NCBI GenBank assembly: GCA_036351575.1
Contig: JAZBPJ010000077.1
Span: 1 to 59,724 of the forward strand
Source: JABDPF01 sp036351575
GTDB lineage: Bacteria; Pseudomonadota; Gammaproteobacteria; Xanthomonadales; SZUA-36
Direction: 5' to 3'
DNA: 59,724 nucleotides
The position numbers and the translations under genes are program-made. Positions 1 through 8,282 of this stretch are shown one piece after another. Each line of letters opens with the position of its first letter. Position 1 is the stretch's first letter. Under the pieces are notes generated by a model. It searched no databases and was not told the DNA's origin. It saw only the letters and a list, made by a program, of their open reading frames with translations.

Positions 1-138
1 CTGCTGCCGACTGGTTTGTGCGGAACAATGATGCTCTTTCATGGCCTGGCCCTCGAAAGAACTCTGAAAATTCATGCCCTTCCCGAGCCTGGTCCGGCCG
101 CCACGCATCCCTGCCGCCGTGGGTGTGTTTGTATTATT

Positions 139-157
139 AATGATAGATAATTCTCAT
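139..157. promoter_or_regulatory. Fur-box-like AT-rich element upstream of epmB
   Basis: AATGATAGATAATTCTCAT lies in an AT-rich stretch just before epmB. It resembles Fur operators (outer arms ATGA/TCAT), but the arms are one base further apart than in the usual 19-bp box, so the match is weak. The rest of positions 1-177 shows no gene I can support. Confidence 0.25.
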
Positions 158-177
158 CGGTTTTCCGACTATACTCG

Positions 178-1164
178 ATGCCAACCGACAAACGGTTGGC
201 TACAGGGGTTGGGCGGTCAATGGGTTTACCACGGCGGCCGGAGAGTTGGCCGGGTTTCAGCGCAGCAGCGGCACAGGAATTTCATCTTCGCCTGACCCCG
301 GCCTGGCTGAACAAGATCGAGAACAGCGACCAGCCCGGCGCGCTGATCCGGCAGGTTCTGCCCAGCGCCGAAGAACTCCTGCCCGCGCCCGGTTTTGAAC
401 GCGACCCCTTTGACGAGGCGCCGGCGAACAACCGCGGCCTGCTGAGAAAGTATGCGGGACGCTTGCTGGTGATGGCGACCTGGGCCTGTTCCGGCCATTG
501 CCGCTTCTGCTTTCGGCGCAACCTGTTGTCCGAGCCGGTAAAACAGTCCGAGGTTCAAGCCGCGTTTCGCCGCTACATGGAGACGCACGGCGGGATTTCA
601 GAGGTCATTCTGAGCGGCGGCGACCCGTTCACGCTCAATGATGCCAGGCTCGAGTCCTGGTTCCGCCTCATCGCAAGTTACCCGCAGATCCGTCGCCTGC
701 GCATTCACAGCCGCGAACCCGTGTTTTCGCCTGAGCGCATCACGCCCGCACTGGGCGCGATCATTCAGGGTTCACAGATTCCCGTGGTTATCGCAATCCA
801 CGTAAACCACGCGGACGAACTGGACGGGCCGACCCGGGAGGCCATCTCGATTCTGCGGCAATCCGGCGCGCTTCTGCTGACCCAGACCGTCTTGCTGAAG
901 GGGGTCAACGATAGCGTGGAAGCGCTCACGGCGCTTTTTGAACGCGCGGTGGATTCGGGACTTGCCCCCTATTACCTGCACCAACTGGACCGTGTGTCCG
1001 GCGCCGCCCATTTCGAAGTGGAACGCACGCGCGGCCTTGAACTGGTGGCCGCGCTGCAAAAAAACCTGCCGGGATACCTGGTGCCCCGTTATGTCGAAGA
1101 AGTGCCCGGCGCCGCCAGCAAGCTCGCTGTCAGCGCGGAAAGTGCCGCAGCCACCAGCGCATGA
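178..1164 (+). CDS. epmB: EF-P beta-lysylation protein EpmB (lysine 2,3-aminomutase family)
   Basis: Radical-SAM enzyme of the lysine 2,3-aminomutase family. EpmB converts (S)-alpha-lysine to (R)-beta-lysine, which EpmA attaches to elongation factor P. The cluster motif CSGHCRFC gives Cys104, Cys108 and Cys111, followed by FRR as in the family. SGGDP, RLRIHSR and the C-terminal PYYLHQLD and HF motifs are present. At 328 residues it is slightly short because the N-terminal part before the conserved RQVL segment is reduced compared with the E. coli protein. The start is the first in-frame ATG after an AT-rich promoter-like stretch; no strong ribosome site is visible. Its 3' end overlaps the convergent serine hydrolase gene by 35 bases. 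efp and epmA are not in this window. Confidence 0.9.
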   Translation: MPTDKRLATGVGRSMGLPRRPESWPGFSAAAAQEFHLRLTPAWLNKIENSDQPGALIRQVLPSAEELLPAPGFERDPFDEAPANNRGLLRKYAGRLLVMATWACSGHCRFCFRRNLLSEPVKQSEVQAAFRRYMETHGGISEVILSGGDPFTLNDARLESWFRLIASYPQIRRLRIHSREPVFSPERITPALGAIIQGSQIPVVIAIHVNHADELDGPTREAISILRQSGALLLTQTVLLKGVNDSVEALTALFERAVDSGLAPYYLHQLDRVSGAAHFEVERTRGLELVAALQKNLPGYLVPRYVEEVPGAASKLAVSAESAAATSA

Positions 1165-2512
1165 TTTCCTCGTTCGGCCGGTGCAGCGGGCTGGTCCCCG
1201 GCTGGCGGTCCGGATCATCGCCGGGCCCGGTGATCAGGGCAATGAGGACATCGCCGTGTTCCGGGTCCAGCCAGAACTGCCCGATCATGCCGTAAGCGCC
1301 GCCGAGGTGGCCGTACAGCGTGCGCGGCTGCGCCGTCATTCCCCACTCCGCCGTGTCCGCGATGTGCACCGAGAGCCCGAACGCGGAGAACAGGCGGCGG
1401 GCGCCCGCATCCGGCCCCTCGCCCGGGTCGCCGTTTACGGTTTTCGGATCGAACACCCATTGCGGCTCGAACATCTTTTTCACGAGCGCGCGATCGATGA
1501 GCTGCAGCCCGTCATGACGGCCGCCGTTCAGCAGCAAACCCGCCAGGGCCGCCAGATCCCGCACCGAGGCCCGCAGGCCGCCCTGGGGTGAGAACAGGGT
1601 CGGGTTCTCACCGGGCACATACCCGGGCAGCACCGGGCCGGGCGGCTCACCCCGGCCGACCGGCTCCCGGCCGTAGTGGCAGGAAAAACCCCGGTCGTCG
1701 AGCTGCGGAACCCACGCCCCGGCGGGCCGCCACACTTCGTTTTCGTCGCGCTTACGGTACAGCGTTGCGATCCACTCCGGGTGTGTCGCGGAGAGGTCAC
1801 AGACGTTGTAGCTGGCCTGCAGCCCCAGCGGCTCGAGCACCCTGAAGCGCATGTAGCGGTCGAAACGCTCTCCGCTGAGCCGTTCGATCACGGCCGCGAC
1901 GACTCCGAAGTTGAGATTGGCGTATGCGAAATAGCGCCCGGGGGCCTGGCCCTTGCCCGAGGCGAAATGCGCACCGTCATTCCAGTGCGGGCTGCCCGGG
2001 CGAAAAAAGTCCTCGAATCGCTGGCCGCTTTCAAGCCAGTAGTAGTCCCCGTCGCGAATCGAAGAGGTATGCGAGAGAACCATGCGCAGCGTAATCGCCT
2101 GGTCCGGAAAAGCCGGGTTGCGCAGAGCAAACCCGAGGTAATGCGACACGTCGGTGTCCAGGTCCGCGCGGCCGTCCTCGACCAGGCGCATCAGGCCGAG
2201 CGCCGCGACCAGCTTGGAAATCGAGGCGATGCGCGGCTTGTGGTCCATGTTGAGCGGTTCGGCCGCACCGTCGGCCAGCCGCGCGTAACCGCCGGCATGC
2301 TCGTATGCTACCTCGCCGTCGCGCATGACCAGCAACTGCAGCCCCGCCAGCACGGGCGAACCGTCGACATCGCCTTGCCGGATAGCCCTCAATTCCGCTT
2401 CCATCGCCTCCTCCTTCGCAGCTTCGGATTCCATGGCTGCGCCCAGCAGAACGCCCGCCAGCAGGACGAACAGGGTGAACGGCCGAAAAAACGGCCCGCG
2501 CATATTCTTCAC
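1130..2512 (-). CDS. exported beta-lactamase-family serine hydrolase
   Basis: A 460-residue PF00144-type hydrolase (class C beta-lactamase, DD-peptidase and esterase fold). An N-terminal hydrophobic segment (residues about 10-27) suggests export or membrane anchoring. The catalytic set is visible: S97-I-S-K100 (SxxK), Y197-A-N199 (YxN), and H402-L-G in place of KTG. The GTG start is chosen because AAGGAG sits 7 bases upstream. The family covers esterases, D-aminopeptidases and beta-lactamases, so the substrate cannot be read from the sequence. The gene ends inside the 3' end of epmB and is divergent from the murein amidase gene, from which it is separated by 46 bases. Confidence 0.85.
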   Translation of the reverse strand: MKNMRGPFFRPFTLFVLLAGVLLGAAMESEAAKEEAMEAELRAIRQGDVDGSPVLAGLQLLVMRDGEVAYEHAGGYARLADGAAEPLNMDHKPRIASISKLVAALGLMRLVEDGRADLDTDVSHYLGFALRNPAFPDQAITLRMVLSHTSSIRDGDYYWLESGQRFEDFFRPGSPHWNDGAHFASGKGQAPGRYFAYANLNFGVVAAVIERLSGERFDRYMRFRVLEPLGLQASYNVCDLSATHPEWIATLYRKRDENEVWRPAGAWVPQLDDRGFSCHYGREPVGRGEPPGPVLPGYVPGENPTLFSPQGGLRASVRDLAALAGLLLNGGRHDGLQLIDRALVKKMFEPQWVFDPKTVNGDPGEGPDAGARRLFSAFGLSVHIADTAEWGMTAQPRTLYGHLGGAYGMIGQFWLDPEHGDVLIALITGPGDDPDRQPGTSPLHRPNEEIMRWWLRHFPR

Positions 2513-2558
2513 GCTGCAACTCCTTGTTTCATCGATGCGCCAATGCTAGCTTGCGCCG

Positions 2559-3290
2559 ATGGATATTCATACCCGTGAAAATGAAGTTCCGCGCGCCCTG
2601 CGCGGCGTGATTCGCCACGAGCCCTGGACTTACGGCCGTTCGTTGCTGGGAGCGCCATTGGAAGGATACGGGCCTCGCTCAGGGCCGGTCGATGTATTGC
2701 TGATGGCGGCGATGCACGGCGACGAAAGCGATACGACCGTGGTGCTGTCCGAGGCGCTGCGCAGGGTCAGGCCGGGCGACATGCACAACCCCGTCCTGCT
2801 TTGCGTCAACCCGGACGGTGCGCAGCGCGGTACGCGCTGCAACGCGCGGGGCGTGGACCTGAACCGCAACCTGCCGTCCGCCAACTGGGACGGCGGCACG
2901 GTGCGCTACCGCGGGCACGGAGAGACCACCCGGGAAATCGAGCTGAGCCCGGGCACGGAACCGGCATCGGAACCGGAAACGCTGGCGCTGCTCGAGGTCA
3001 TTGAACGCCTGCAGCCGCGCAACATCGTGTCGCTGCACGCACCGCTGGCCTGCATCGAAGACCCGGCCGGCGGCAAACTCGCGCAATGGGCCGCCGCGAA
3101 GACCGGTCTGCCGATGGTGCCGAGCGTCGGTTATCCCACGCCCGGCTCCTTCGGCAGCTGGTGCTCCGACAACGGCATCGGCATCCTGACCTGGGAGCTG
3201 CCCCCGGAACCCCTGCCCGAGTTGATCCGGTCGCATAAATCGGTTCTGCGCACCCTGATAAGGGGCGCCTACCCGCCGGGAATCGTCTGA
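2559..3290 (+). CDS. mpaA: M14-type murein peptide amidase
   Basis: Zinc carboxypeptidase-fold protein of 243 residues resembling MpaA, which cleaves the gamma-D-Glu-meso-diaminopimelate bond of recycled murein tripeptide in the cytoplasm. Zinc ligands are seen as H53-G-D-E56 and H160 (SLHAPL). GVDLNRNLP and the catalytic Glu213 (LTWELP) follow the family pattern. There is no signal peptide, which fits a cytosolic role. The stop codon abuts the GTG start of the racemase-like gene, so the two are almost certainly co-transcribed. I infer a joint role in handling D-Glu-containing muropeptides. The exact peptide specificity is not shown by the sequence. Confidence 0.8.
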   Translation: MDIHTRENEVPRALRGVIRHEPWTYGRSLLGAPLEGYGPRSGPVDVLLMAAMHGDESDTTVVLSEALRRVRPGDMHNPVLLCVNPDGAQRGTRCNARGVDLNRNLPSANWDGGTVRYRGHGETTREIELSPGTEPASEPETLALLEVIERLQPRNIVSLHAPLACIEDPAGGKLAQWAAAKTGLPMVPSVGYPTPGSFGSWCSDNGIGILTWELPPEPLPELIRSHKSVLRTLIRGAYPPGIV

Positions 3291-4172
3291 GTGCGCATCG
3301 GCATCACCGATTCCGGAACCGGGGGGCTCTCGGTTTGCGCCGAGGTCGAAGCGCGCCTGCGCGAAGACCCTCACGGTGGGGACATCGAGGTCCTGTACCT
3401 GAACGCCGCGTTTCGTGACGACTTCTCTTACAACGCCCTGGATTCGCGGCAGGAAAAAATCGAGATCTTCGGCCGCTTTCTCGACAACGTAGCCGAGCAC
3501 TACCGGCCCGATTTTCTCTACATCGCCTGCAACTCGCTCAGCGTGCTGTACGAGGACGCTTTCTTCGACCGCCGCCGGGCGCAATACGACATTGCCGGGA
3601 TCATCGAAACCGGCACGCGGAAAATCCTTGAAGGGCTGGACCGGAACAGCGCAACGGGAGTGATCGTGTTCGCGACCCCGACCACGGTCGCCGAGGGCAG
3701 CTACCCGGCCAGGCTCGCACGCGCCGGCATCGATCCGGGCCGCGTGGTTCAGCAGGCATGTCCGGGCCTGCCGGACGCCATTTCCAACGATTTTTCCGGC
3801 GCAGAAGCCGAGGCGCTGCTTCGAGACTACGTGCCGGAAGCGCTGGCGCAATTTGAACGTTTACCCGCCGCGGTAACCGCCTGCCTGGCGTGCACGCACT
3901 ACGGTTACCAGGCAGGCCTCTTTCACCGTCTACTGGGCGAACACCTGGCCGACGTGCGCGTGATCAACCCCAACCGGGCGGCTGCCGGCGACATCATCAA
4001 CGCGCTGCCGCGGTCACCGGAAAAAGCCGAGACGCGCATCCGCTTCATCACGCCTTACGCAATCCCCGCCAGGCCGCTGGCTTCGCTGACGCACTACCTG
4101 GGAGGCCGAGCGCCCCGCACCGTCGCGGCGCTGCAGGCCTTCACCGTCGATTCGAATCTTTACCGCGGCTGA
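3291..4172 (+). CDS. Asp/Glu racemase family protein (MurI-like)
   Basis: A 293-residue protein with both halves of a cofactor-independent Glu/Asp racemase active site: DSGTGGLSV at the N-terminus, ACNS near residue 80 and LACTHYGY in the second domain, so both catalytic Cys are kept. MurI supplies D-glutamate for peptidoglycan. Outside these motifs it departs from housekeeping MurI (for example YLNAAFRDDF where MurI has a DNAAFPYG-like segment) and it is somewhat longer. It may be a specialised paralogue. The GTG start directly follows the mpaA stop, so translation is probably coupled. A racemase beside a murein tripeptide amidase suggests conversion of released D-Glu, which is inference. 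Confidence 0.75.
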   Translation: MRIGITDSGTGGLSVCAEVEARLREDPHGGDIEVLYLNAAFRDDFSYNALDSRQEKIEIFGRFLDNVAEHYRPDFLYIACNSLSVLYEDAFFDRRRAQYDIAGIIETGTRKILEGLDRNSATGVIVFATPTTVAEGSYPARLARAGIDPGRVVQQACPGLPDAISNDFSGAEAEALLRDYVPEALAQFERLPAAVTACLACTHYGYQAGLFHRLLGEHLADVRVINPNRAAAGDIINALPRSPEKAETRIRFITPYAIPARPLASLTHYLGGRAPRTVAALQAFTVDSNLYRG

Positions 4173-4187
4173 CCGCCCGCCGGCAAA

Positions 4188-4892
4188 TCAGTTGCGCAGG
4201 AGAATCCAGGTCGAACGGGCCTTTGCCAGCACGGACCCGTCCGGCAGCGCCAGCGCCGTTCCAGCATAGCGTTTGCGCCCTTCTTCACCCAGCGGCCAGG
4301 CGTACACGACCAGGTCCCGGTCACCGGGAACCGCTTCGATCAGTTGCGCGTGCAGTTCGCCCAGCACGGCCGGGCGCGGCTCGCGCCCGAGGCAGGCAAA
4401 GTAGCCGGGGCAGTCCAGGGCCGACCAGACGACCTCGGGTCGCACATTGCCCCCGGCATCCAGGAGGTCCGGCGCCGGTTTCCAGGGGCAGGCAAGCAGG
4501 CTCCAGTCATCGACCGGCCCCGCGTAAAGTTCCAGTCCGTCGTGCGACGGCCGCCCCGGGCCGCACACGAAGCAGGTGGGAAAGATGTGGTTTTCGTAGC
4601 AGGGGTAGCGCCGCGCCGCTTCGACCGCGGCTTCCAGCGACGGCGCAGGCGGCGGTTCGAGTTCCAGCGCGGCAGGCACCGCGGACGCCACCCGGTCCTG
4701 GCCATCCAGCATTTCGACGCCACCGCTTGCGCTGCGGCGAACCGTCAGCGGCCGGTCCAGCGGCGGCGGCAGGTGCAAGCGCACCCGGGCAGGGCCATCG
4801 ATGAACGCAGCCAGCATCCCGCAACTGTATCCGCCGTTGCCGGATTCGGCCGGGCCATTGAAGCGCGACGCGATGGTGACCGTGTTACCCAT
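4188..4892 (-). CDS. hotdog-like protein, function unknown
   Basis: A 234-residue protein that I recognise only at fold level. The segment TCFVCGPGRPSHDGL resembles the CFxCGP...GL signature near the start of some PaaI-type hotdog thioesterases, and WSALDCPGYFA is also typical of such proteins. The ATG start at 4892 overlaps the end of the nitroreductase gene by 8 bases, so translation is probably coupled. A longer frame upstream is only the nitroreductase gene read in another frame. An acyl-CoA thioesterase role is possible, but no catalytic residues can be assigned with confidence. Confidence 0.6.
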   Translation of the reverse strand: MGNTVTIASRFNGPAESGNGGYSCGMLAAFIDGPARVRLHLPPPLDRPLTVRRSASGGVEMLDGQDRVASAVPAALELEPPPAPSLEAAVEAARRYPCYENHIFPTCFVCGPGRPSHDGLELYAGPVDDWSLLACPWKPAPDLLDAGGNVRPEVVWSALDCPGYFACLGREPRPAVLGELHAQLIEAVPGDRDLVVYAWPLGEEGRKRYAGTALALPDGSVLAKARSTWILLRN

Positions 4893-5409
4893 GACCCGAA
4901 ACCTGCCAGCCGTTGTGATGCAGGCGGGCGGGATCATAACGGTATTCCGGGCCGGGCGCTTCATCCGGGATCCCCATGGCCAGCAGGGCAAACGGCGTGA
5001 TTTGCTCCGGGATACCGAGGTGCTCCCTGCAGGCCTGCACGCGGTCCTCGAGCGGGTAGATTGCGATCCAGACACAGCCGACACCGAGGTCGTGCGCGGC
5101 CAACTGCATGTTCTGGGCCGCGCAGGAACAATCCTGCGGCCAGAAACCGGGGTAGATCTCGCGCGCGACTTCACCGCAAACCAGGACCATGAACGTCGCA
5201 TGCTCGAGCATTTCCGTACCGCCCAGCGTGGTAAACCGCCGGATGATGCCGGGATCGTCCATCGTGACGAAATGCCAGGGCCTCGCATCCGCCGCCGAGG
5301 GTGCGTTCATGGCTGCTTCGAGAATGGTCTTTCGCTGCGCGTCGCTGAGCGGCTGAGGTTTCCAGGCGCGAATGCTGCGGCGCGTCATTAATGCCTTGAT
5401 CGTTTCCAT
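4885..5409 (-). CDS. nitroreductase family protein
   Basis: A 174-residue FMN-dependent nitroreductase-fold protein. The N-terminal MTRRSIRAWKPQPL segment (the RRSIR flavin phosphate contact), AAMNAPSAADARPWHFV and the C-terminal LLAMGIPDEAPGP stretch match the family. Such enzymes reduce nitro compounds, quinones or flavins with NAD(P)H, or act as activating or dehalogenating enzymes; the substrate is not evident. It is the first gene of a two-gene unit with the hotdog-like gene downstream, overlapping it by 8 bases, and is divergent from sixA. Confidence 0.85.
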   Translation of the reverse strand: METIKALMTRRSIRAWKPQPLSDAQRKTILEAAMNAPSAADARPWHFVTMDDPGIIRRFTTLGGTEMLEHATFMVLVCGEVAREIYPGFWPQDCSCAAQNMQLAAHDLGVGCVWIAIYPLEDRVQACREHLGIPEQITPFALLAMGIPDEAPGPEYRYDPARLHHNGWQVSGHG

Positions 5410-5523
5410 TGATTTTCCCGATGTTGGTCGTTGGGCCCGGGTATTCGGACAGGATACAAGCCTGCCCTGTCAATGGGAGGTTATGATGTTGCCTGACAAC
5501 TGACAACCGGACAGGTCAAGAGC

Positions 5524-6039
5524 ATGCACCATGAACTGCTGATACTCCGGCACGCAAAATCCGCCTGGAACAGCGATGCCCCGACAGACTTCGAACGCCC
5601 GCTTTCCCGCCGCGGCCATAACAATGCGCCCCGCGTGGGCCGGTTTCTCGCTGAACAGGGGCTGCGTCCCGATTACGTGGTCAGTTCTCCTGCTGAACGC
5701 GCCCGGCAAACCGTGCTGGCCGCTTGCGCACCCTTTGGCATCGGCGCAGACGACATCAGCTGGGACCGGCGCATCTACGCCGCCACGACAGGGGAATTGT
5801 TGGACGTGCTGAACGAGTGCCCTGAAGACGCGATGCGGGTACTGATCGCCGGTCACAACCCGGGCCTGGAAAGCCTGGTGCGAGTACTGTGCCGCGAGCC
5901 CGTTCCGACGCCGCCCGACTTCAAGCTGATGCCCACGGCGGCGCTGGCCCATTTGCTGATCCCGGTCGCCTGGAAGGAAATCGACGGCGGCGTGGCCGAA
6001 CTGTTGAGCCTTACGCGCGTGAAATCGCTGCCGGATTGA
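5524..6039 (+). CDS. sixA: phosphohistidine phosphatase SixA
   Basis: Histidine-phosphatase superfamily protein of 171 residues. The R9-H10 of ILRHAKSAW is the phospho-acceptor motif, SSPAERARQT is the second conserved block and H111 lies in IAGHNPGLE. SixA removes phosphate from phosphohistidine in signalling or nitrogen-PTS proteins. Length and motif order fit SixA better than phosphoglycerate mutase or alpha-ribazole phosphatase. It stands alone, 82 bases ahead of the aminotransferase gene. Confidence 0.85.
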   Translation: MHHELLILRHAKSAWNSDAPTDFERPLSRRGHNNAPRVGRFLAEQGLRPDYVVSSPAERARQTVLAACAPFGIGADDISWDRRIYAATTGELLDVLNECPEDAMRVLIAGHNPGLESLVRVLCREPVPTPPDFKLMPTAALAHLLIPVAWKEIDGGVAELLSLTRVKSLPD

Positions 6040-6121
6040 AAATCGGTTCCGCCGGACCCCTCACAACGGTCGCCGCAGGTGCTATTCTTTTTCTTCACCC
6101 CTGACACACGAGACCAGAACA

Positions 6122-7246
6122 ATGCCCGGCCTGTTGCCTGATGTCGATCCCGATGGACTGCTCGAGTTTTCCGTCGTTTTTACCGACCGATCGCTGAACC
6201 ACATGTCGCAGGACTTCCAGCACGTCATGCGCGACCTGTCCACTCAGCTCAAAGCCGTCTACAAGGCCGATGCTGTCGCCCTCATTCCGGGCGGCGGCAC
6301 CTACGGCATGGAGGCCATCGCCCGCCAGTTCGCCGACCGCCGGCGCTGCCTGGTCGTACGCAACGGCTATTTCAGTTTCCGCTGGTCGCAGATCATCGAG
6401 ACCGGCGGCCTGAGCGATGATGTCACCGTTATCAAGGCGCGCCGCGCCGAGGACCGGGCGAAGGCGCCGTTCGCGCCACCCCCGGTGGAAGAAGTCGTGG
6501 CGGCGATCCGTGCAAAAAAACCGGACGTGGTTTTCGCGCCCCATGTCGATACCTCCTCGGGCATTCTCATCAGCGACGACTACATTCGCGCGCTGACCGC
6601 TGCCGTCCACGAGCATGGCGGCCTGTTTGCGCTTGACTGCGTCGCCTCCGGCGGCATCTGGGTGGACATGAAGGCCTGCGGAGTCGACATCCTGCTCAGC
6701 GCTCCGCAAAAGGGCTGGAGCGCAACACCCTGCGCTGCGCCCGTGATGCTGGGCGACATGGCCCTGGAACGCATGGCGCGGTCGGCCAGCAGCAGCTTTG
6801 CCTGCGACCTCGGCAAATGGCTGGACATCATGCGCGCTTATGAAAACGGCGGTCACGCCTACCACGCCACGCTGCCCACCGACGGGCTGAAAACGTTCCG
6901 GGACGCCATGTTCGAAACCATCGAGTTCGGCCTGGAACATTTCATGGAGAGCCAGTGGGAACTTGGAAAGCGTGTTCGCGGTGTTCTGGAGGAACGCGGC
7001 TACGCCAGCGTCGCCGCTCCGGGCTGCCAGGCGCCGGGCGTTGTGGTCAGCTACACCGACGACCCGGACATCCAGAACGGCAGCCGCTTCATGAAACTGG
7101 GCCTCCAGATCGCGGCCGGCGTGCCGCTGATGTGCGACGAGGGCGATGATTACCGGTCCTTTCGCATCGGGCTGTTCGGGCTCGACAAGCTGCAGGATAT
7201 CGACGGCACGGTAGAGCGCCTGGTGCATGCGCTGGACCGACTGTGA
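6122..7246 (+). CDS. class V aminotransferase
   Basis: PLP-dependent fold-type I protein of 374 residues. The Schiff-base lysine is K197 in LLSAPQKGWSAT, the pyridine-nitrogen Asp is D172 in LDCVASGG, and IPGGGTYGMEA is the phosphate-binding start. The closest general pattern is the alanine-glyoxylate/serine-glyoxylate aminotransferase group; the donor and acceptor cannot be read from the sequence. The ATG is kept although no strong ribosome site is seen. The PhoU-domain gene follows after 33 bases and may be co-transcribed. Confidence 0.8.
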   Translation: MPGLLPDVDPDGLLEFSVVFTDRSLNHMSQDFQHVMRDLSTQLKAVYKADAVALIPGGGTYGMEAIARQFADRRRCLVVRNGYFSFRWSQIIETGGLSDDVTVIKARRAEDRAKAPFAPPPVEEVVAAIRAKKPDVVFAPHVDTSSGILISDDYIRALTAAVHEHGGLFALDCVASGGIWVDMKACGVDILLSAPQKGWSATPCAAPVMLGDMALERMARSASSSFACDLGKWLDIMRAYENGGHAYHATLPTDGLKTFRDAMFETIEFGLEHFMESQWELGKRVRGVLEERGYASVAAPGCQAPGVVVSYTDDPDIQNGSRFMKLGLQIAAGVPLMCDEGDDYRSFRIGLFGLDKLQDIDGTVERLVHALDRL

Positions 7247-7279
7247 GCCGTCACCGGCGCGGCTAAGCGGGGATAATTC

Positions 7280-8257
7280 ATGACGCAGATCGAAAACCGC
7301 ATGGAAGCCCACCTCGAACAGATTCGGGGCTTGTTGTGGGATATCGGCTCTCAGGCTGAGTCTGCACTGTACGATGCCCGCAAGGCCCTTTTCCAGCAGG
7401 ACGCCGACCTTGCCTACCGGGTCATCCTGGACGACCATCCGCTGGACCGGAAAAGCCGCCGCTGCGACAGCAGCTGCCACGACTTCATCGGCCGTTTTCT
7501 TCCCGGCGCCGGCGTGCAGCGGGAAATGACGGCCACGGTCCGCGTCAATGCCATCCTGGAACGTATCGGGGACCATGCGGTGACCGTTTGCCGTGAATCG
7601 CTGCGACTGGAGCGGTCGTTGCCTGCGCACTTTCGCCGGCGCATCGACTGTATTGCCGATGAGTCGCTGTCACTGCTGTCCGCCGCGCGAAGCTCCTTTC
7701 GCGAGGGTGACGCCGATCGCGCGATGTCCGTGATTCGCTCGGCACGGCAGTTGGAAGGCCGGATGGACAGCTACTACGCCGAACTGTTCTCAGAAGACGA
7801 ACGGCTGGATGCAACCACGATGATGGTCATTTTCGTCGTCTTCAACATTTACAAGCGTGTAGCGGACCAGGCCGGCAACATCAGCGAACAAGCCGTGTAC
7901 ACCGTGCGCGGCGCCGGCCCGGCACCCGATGTCTGCCGCATCCTGTTCATGGCCGGGCAGGACTCCGATCTTGCACAGGAGGCGCTATCCGTCGCCCGGG
8001 AACACTTTGCCGACAACGTTTCGTTCGGCGCGGGCGGGGCCGGGACCAGTGAATCCGACCTTGGCGAAACCGCCGTACTGGTCGGCCTGGATCGCCCCGT
8101 GAGCGACTTCGTCAGCACCATTCCGTTTCATACGGCCGTGCAGAACTGGACCATCCCGCCCGGCGCGGATGAAGCGGAACGGCGAGGTTTTCTGTTGGAA
8201 CGGCTGACGGACCTGGTGGAACGGATAAACGGAAAACCGGATTCCGTCGAACGTTGA
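7280..8257 (+). CDS. PhoU-domain protein with degenerate LMW-phosphatase-like C-terminus
   Basis: A 325-residue protein. Residues 1-210 form two PhoU-type three-helix repeats, with metal-motif remnants ERIGDH near residue 94 and KRVADQ near 192. Residues about 219-320 align by eye with low-molecular-weight protein tyrosine phosphatase/arsenate reductase: ILFMAGQDSDLAQEAL takes the place of the P-loop region and VSFGAGG the place of the SAG segment, ending in a WTIPPGADE stretch like HWPFPDP. The catalytic CX5R is missing, so this half is probably not a phosphatase. There is no pst operon here. A role in phosphate signalling is inferred only from the PhoU half. Confidence 0.7.
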   Translation: MTQIENRMEAHLEQIRGLLWDIGSQAESALYDARKALFQQDADLAYRVILDDHPLDRKSRRCDSSCHDFIGRFLPGAGVQREMTATVRVNAILERIGDHAVTVCRESLRLERSLPAHFRRRIDCIADESLSLLSAARSSFREGDADRAMSVIRSARQLEGRMDSYYAELFSEDERLDATTMMVIFVVFNIYKRVADQAGNISEQAVYTVRGAGPAPDVCRILFMAGQDSDLAQEALSVAREHFADNVSFGAGGAGTSESDLGETAVLVGLDRPVSDFVSTIPFHTAVQNWTIPPGADEAERRGFLLERLTDLVERINGKPDSVER

Positions 8258-8282
8258 ACCCCTGAAGCGCTGCGAAAAATCC

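Noticed and set aside
1..75. Minus-strand open frame of 25 codons running off the left edge (begins MNFQSSFEGQAMKEHHC)
   Set aside because: Too short to judge, no recognisable motif and no clear ribosome site; it does not resemble the start of EF-P.
74..295. Plus-strand frame of 73 codons over the epmB start
   Set aside because: It runs across the AT-rich promoter-like region and into epmB in another frame, with no family features.
4893..5288. N-terminal extension of the hotdog-like frame
   Set aside because: It lies wholly inside the nitroreductase gene in another frame and has a shadow-like Arg/Ser/Pro composition.
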